Source of the DNA: Prevotellaceae bacterium UBA4301 | GTDB lineage: Bacteria; Bacteroidota; Bacteroidia; Bacteroidales; Bacteroidaceae | Assembly (NCBI GenBank): GCA_002395775.1 | Contig: DGUV01000007.1 | Location: 1-9,043, forward strand | Reading direction: 5' to 3' | DNA: 9,043 nt | Shown here: positions 6,742 to 9,043 of the stretch, in pieces | Position numbering within the stretch: the stretch's first letter is position 1 | How the letters are laid out: every line of letters begins with the position of its first letter | Translations under genes and position numbers: made by a program | The notes under the pieces: generated by a model | Told to the model about the DNA's origin: nothing | What the model saw: only the letters and a program-made list of their open reading frames with translations | Database searches by the model: none

Positions 6742-6818
6742 AACCTACCTCTAATCCATTCATAGGGGGGATTCTATCTCTTGCGAACGACTCTCGTGTC
6801 ATGGTACGCTGGACTCAG

Positions 6819-7262
6819 CTACTTAATATATACCTTTTGTGTGCTACCATCAGGGGAGTGCACGATATTGATACCCTTCACCAACTGTGGCTGTCGCTGT
6901 CCGCAAGGGTTATACACCTCCTTTGGTCTGCCGTCATTGCCTCTGCCCATGCCATCGCTGTCCTCTAAGAACCCTTCCACTCCAGAGGAGGACCCCCTGC
7001 TGAGCTGAAAGTTCTGCTTGACTCCCAAGCCAACATTTTGCAGTTCGAACGAGATGGTCACTCGCCCGTTAAAGCTGTCGGACTTATGAGCTGCGACATC
7101 AATGTTGAAATCATTCAAGCTCTCTACTTCCACGATTTCATCTGGTGTGCGCTTTGTGCCCCATGGAAGTTGGAACGTACGCCCCGTGGTATATACCCCT
7201 TTCGTGGTACAGAACTGAATGTACGTATTCTCCGTTCCTGTCCTGATAATCCACACGAATGT
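6819..7262 (-). pseudogene. Out-of-frame C-terminal part of the GH39-like hydrolase, with secretion-type tail
   Basis: This frame opens just after a TAA at 7263-7265 and stops with TAG at 6819-6821. It has no credible start or signal peptide of its own; only a GTG at 7256 could serve. Its protein, from V-W-I-I-R-T-G-T through F-Q-L-P-W-G-T-K and D-E-I-V-E-V-E-S, reads as a beta-sandwich domain, and it ends in N-P-C-G-Q-R...L-V-K-G-I-N-I-V...K-V-Y-I-K, the short C-terminal tail common on secreted Prevotella/Bacteroides proteins. It overlaps the last ~120 bases of the upstream frame and is its natural continuation after a +1 shift. One simple explanation is loss of one GT from a (GT)3 run, now GTGT at 7253-7256 on the - strand; restoring it would read ...N-I-R-V-W-I-I-R... 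The cause could be mutation, an assembly or sequencing error, or programmed shifting. Confidence 0.65.
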
Positions 7263-8877
7263 TTAAGGTAGAGTTGCTGCTGCGTCGCTGAACGATTCCC
7301 TTGCGTAGCCCTTCCACCTTCAATACGTTGGGCACCCTTGTGGCTTCAATGCCTATCAGTGCCAATCCAGTTGCGTCCTTGTTCGACGAGAGACGCACGG
7401 TCCATGTTTTGGGATCGAAGAGAGCGTATGAGGCTGTGTTCGTTCGCTTGGGAAACCACTGGTGCGTGCGTACGATGGTACCTAATGCCACCTTCGGATA
7501 GAGCACTGGTGCGTTGTCGGCTACAACACGAATGAAGCAGACTCCTTTGCTGCGCACGGTATCTTCCAGACGGAGGATTCCATCGCTGATTTCGATGTGC
7601 TCCGAACGACTCTTGGTCAATTGACCGTTCTTGTTCTCGTACCAGCTATTGTGTTCTTCGTCGATGTGATATACCTCCAAGGTTCCGCTTCCGAAAGGAA
7701 TGCTGTCCAGCTTGATGCTTAGGGGTTGCTCGTTAGTGGAGGTGTTCCAAAGGACTGTAGTCATGCAATCAGGTGAGGCGGATGCCAGTCCTTTGACGTA
7801 GCTGCCAGAGACAGACATCCGACGGCGGTCGGAAGGCATCATCCCATAGAGCTTGAAGGCATTGAACAGCGCCTTGCGAGCACCACTGTCGCGGTCGATG
7901 AGTCCTAACTTGTCGCCCACGAAGAACCCCGGGTCGATGTACTGAGCCCAGTTGACGAAGCTGAGGTCCGTACACTCCAAGAATCCTGGCAGAGCGTTGA
8001 AGAAGGTCATCGCTGCCTCCGCCTTCTCCACGGGTCCGTCCTTCTGATACTCGGCGGCTGTGTAGGGCGAGTACTCCGTAAGCAACATCTCAGCCTCGTT
8101 CCTCCCCAGACTGTTCAGTGCGCTGCGCATGCCATTGATTTGCCATGAGTAGTCGGGACCGTAGGCATGTCCCGAGAGGAAATCCAAAGGAATGTCGTTC
8201 GCCTTCACGCGATCCACCAGCGAATGGTGCCACCAGTTGAAAGCTCCTGCTGGTCCCCCTACCTTGACATCGGGGTAGCCTCGGTTCACGGCAGGTGCTG
8301 CTGCTTCGTAGATATCTAAGTATTCGTCCACGCCGCCCGTGAAGAAACCATCCTTCAGGTCGGGTTCATTCCACACTTCCACGTAGCTGTTCGTGAATCC
8401 TTTGTTCTTCCACTCTTGTGCAAAGCGCTCGTTGATGGCGCTCCATGAGCTGAGGTTGATAGGTGGATCCATGAATCCGCTCCATTCCGTAGGTCGGCTT
8501 TGGAGGATGGTGGGAGTGTAGCCGTGGGAGATGACAAGCACAGGACAATACTTCTGGGCATGAGTTAGGAGGTAGTCAACGTTTGCGAGCGAGTAGGCAG
8601 GTCTCTCTGCAGAGCCTACCACGCAGGGCTGCCCGTAGAGGTCATCCTTGCCGCATGCCATCTCATAGCGCATGGAGCGTGCCTCGAGTTCCGCCAACTT
8701 GGGAAAATCGCGGTCCAGCCATGCTTTTGACACCAAAGGCGTCTGATAGAGTCCTATTTTTTTCACGAGTGGGTATTCTTCCCATTGTGCTCCATCCACG
8801 TGAACCGTTACTTGGCTGTGCAGCGATGGCATCGCTCTCAGCAGTGCGAAAGCGCAAAACAAAAATCTTCGCGTCAT
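7138..8877 (-). CDS. Secreted GH39-like glycoside hydrolase, C-terminus altered by frameshift
   Basis: As read, 579 residues starting at ATG 8877. A signal peptide (T-R-R, hydrophobic core, S-L-H-S-Q; cleavage near 21-22) sends it out of the cytoplasm. The catalytic domain is a clan GH-A barrel resembling GH39: K-I-G-L-Y-Q-T-P (40-47); R-S-M-R-Y-E (67-72); Y-V-E-V-W-N-E-P-D-L (165-174) with acid/base E171; Y-P-D-V-K-V-G-G-P-A (201-210); S-G-H-A-Y-G (235-240); L-L-T-E-Y-S (265-270) with nucleophile E268. G-L-I-D-R-D-S-G-A-R-K-A-L-F-N-A-F leads into beta-rich C-terminal domains. GH39 includes beta-xylosidases and arabinofuranose-releasing enzymes acting on arabinogalactan; the substrate is not predictable here. 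After about residue 545 the reading frame stops looking like a domain and ends at 7138, while a matching continuation runs in the +1 frame to 6819. Intact, the protein would be about 685 residues. The active site is complete, so the truncated product may still work. No convincing promoter was seen upstream. Confidence 0.72.
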   Translation of the reverse strand: MTRRFLFCAFALLRAMPSLHSQVTVHVDGAQWEEYPLVKKIGLYQTPLVSKAWLDRDFPKLAELEARSMRYEMACGKDDLYGQPCVVGSAERPAYSLANVDYLLTHAQKYCPVLVISHGYTPTILQSRPTEWSGFMDPPINLSSWSAINERFAQEWKNKGFTNSYVEVWNEPDLKDGFFTGGVDEYLDIYEAAAPAVNRGYPDVKVGGPAGAFNWWHHSLVDRVKANDIPLDFLSGHAYGPDYSWQINGMRSALNSLGRNEAEMLLTEYSPYTAAEYQKDGPVEKAEAAMTFFNALPGFLECTDLSFVNWAQYIDPGFFVGDKLGLIDRDSGARKALFNAFKLYGMMPSDRRRMSVSGSYVKGLASASPDCMTTVLWNTSTNEQPLSIKLDSIPFGSGTLEVYHIDEEHNSWYENKNGQLTKSRSEHIEISDGILRLEDTVRSKGVCFIRVVADNAPVLYPKVALGTIVRTHQWFPKRTNTASYALFDPKTWTVRLSSNKDATGLALIGIEATRVPNVLKVEGLRKGIVQRRSSNSTLNIRVDYQDRNGEYVHSVLYHERGIYHGAYVPTSMGHKAHTR

Positions 8878-9043
8878 ATATCTTATTTTTCTTTACTAAA
8901 CTACATTCTATTTTGCTAACACCACCTAAACAATTTACCGAAATAAAGACCAGTTTTACTGATTTTGCAGATTTTCAGCATTATCACACATATACAACTT
9001 GCGATAGTTGAGTCATACACTTCGTTATTCCGTTACAACTTCA
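8878..9043. other. A/T-rich upstream region of the GH39-like gene, with short repeats
   Basis: This 166-base stretch to the window edge holds no gene I can support. It contains a direct repeat TACAACTT at 8993-9000 and 9034-9041 (41 bases apart, about four helical turns) and an inverted repeat CAACT-N6-AGTTG at 8995-9010, which could be an operator upstream of the - strand gene. A loose -7 candidate (TAGTTTAG on the - strand, 8903-8896) lacks a properly spaced -33 element. All are low-confidence pattern matches. Confidence 0.25.

Noticed and set aside
6819..7256. Independent small gene starting at GTG 7256
   Set aside because: No signal peptide or promoter, 119-base overlap with the upstream frame, and a C-terminal tail that belongs on a secreted enzyme; a frameshifted continuation explains it better.
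8896..8903. - strand promoter TAGTTTAG for the GH39-like gene
   Set aside because: It deviates from TAnnTTTG and has no TTTG or TTG element 19-21 bases upstream.
8583..9011. + strand frame of 142 codons running past the GH39-like gene start
   Set aside because: The first two thirds are antisense to the signal peptide and catalytic domain, and the rest is translated A/T-rich upstream DNA with no domain.

Overview
The window looks like a fragment of a Bacteroidales chromosome, most likely Prevotella or a close relative. The evidence is the secreted multidomain glycoside hydrolases, short C-terminal tails ending in G-I-(Y/N)-I-(I/V)...K-K/Q-(K)-(V/Y) motifs as seen in Prevotella/Bacteroides secreted proteins, start codons without a Shine-Dalgarno sequence, and a promoter with the Bacteroidetes -33/-7 form (TAnnTTTG). 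The species cannot be fixed from this sequence alone.

Layout: (1) Bases 1-275 are the C-terminal end of a MATE-family multidrug/metabolite exporter on the + strand, cut by the window edge. (2) Bases 264-371 hold three consecutive short tandem-repeat arrays (units of 7, 9 and 7 bases), the last wrapped around a GC-rich palindrome. (3) Bases 411-2500 are a two-gene + strand operon with a 4-base ATGA overlap: an exported DUF362 protein without the iron-sulfur ferredoxin module found in many relatives, then a P1-family (DmpA/NylC-like) self-processing peptidase with an export signal. (4) Bases 2501-2651 hold an imperfect inverted repeat and a good promoter match. (5) Bases 2652-6689 encode a 1345-residue secreted GH51-type alpha-L-arabinofuranosidase with at least four accessory modules. 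(6) Convergent to it, on the - strand from 8877 down to 6819, is a secreted GH39-like glycoside hydrolase whose reading frame breaks near 7140-7262. Its C-terminal domain and tail lie in another frame (6819-7262).

How the genes may work together: the two glycoside hydrolases make a small carbohydrate-utilisation island that probably attacks arabinose-containing plant polysaccharide (arabinan, arabinoxylan or arabinogalactan). No SusC/SusD pair, regulator or sugar transporter is visible. The DUF362-peptidase pair appears to be a separate cell-envelope unit of unknown physiological role. No RNA genes, CRISPR arrays, insertion sequences or phage genes were seen. The most useful points for follow-up are the frameshift that separates the GH39-like enzyme from its C-terminal tail, the ferredoxin-less exported DUF362 protein coupled to a self-processing peptidase, the rise in GC content along the GH51 gene, and the triple repeat block. 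I did not see clear evidence of a wholly new biological system.
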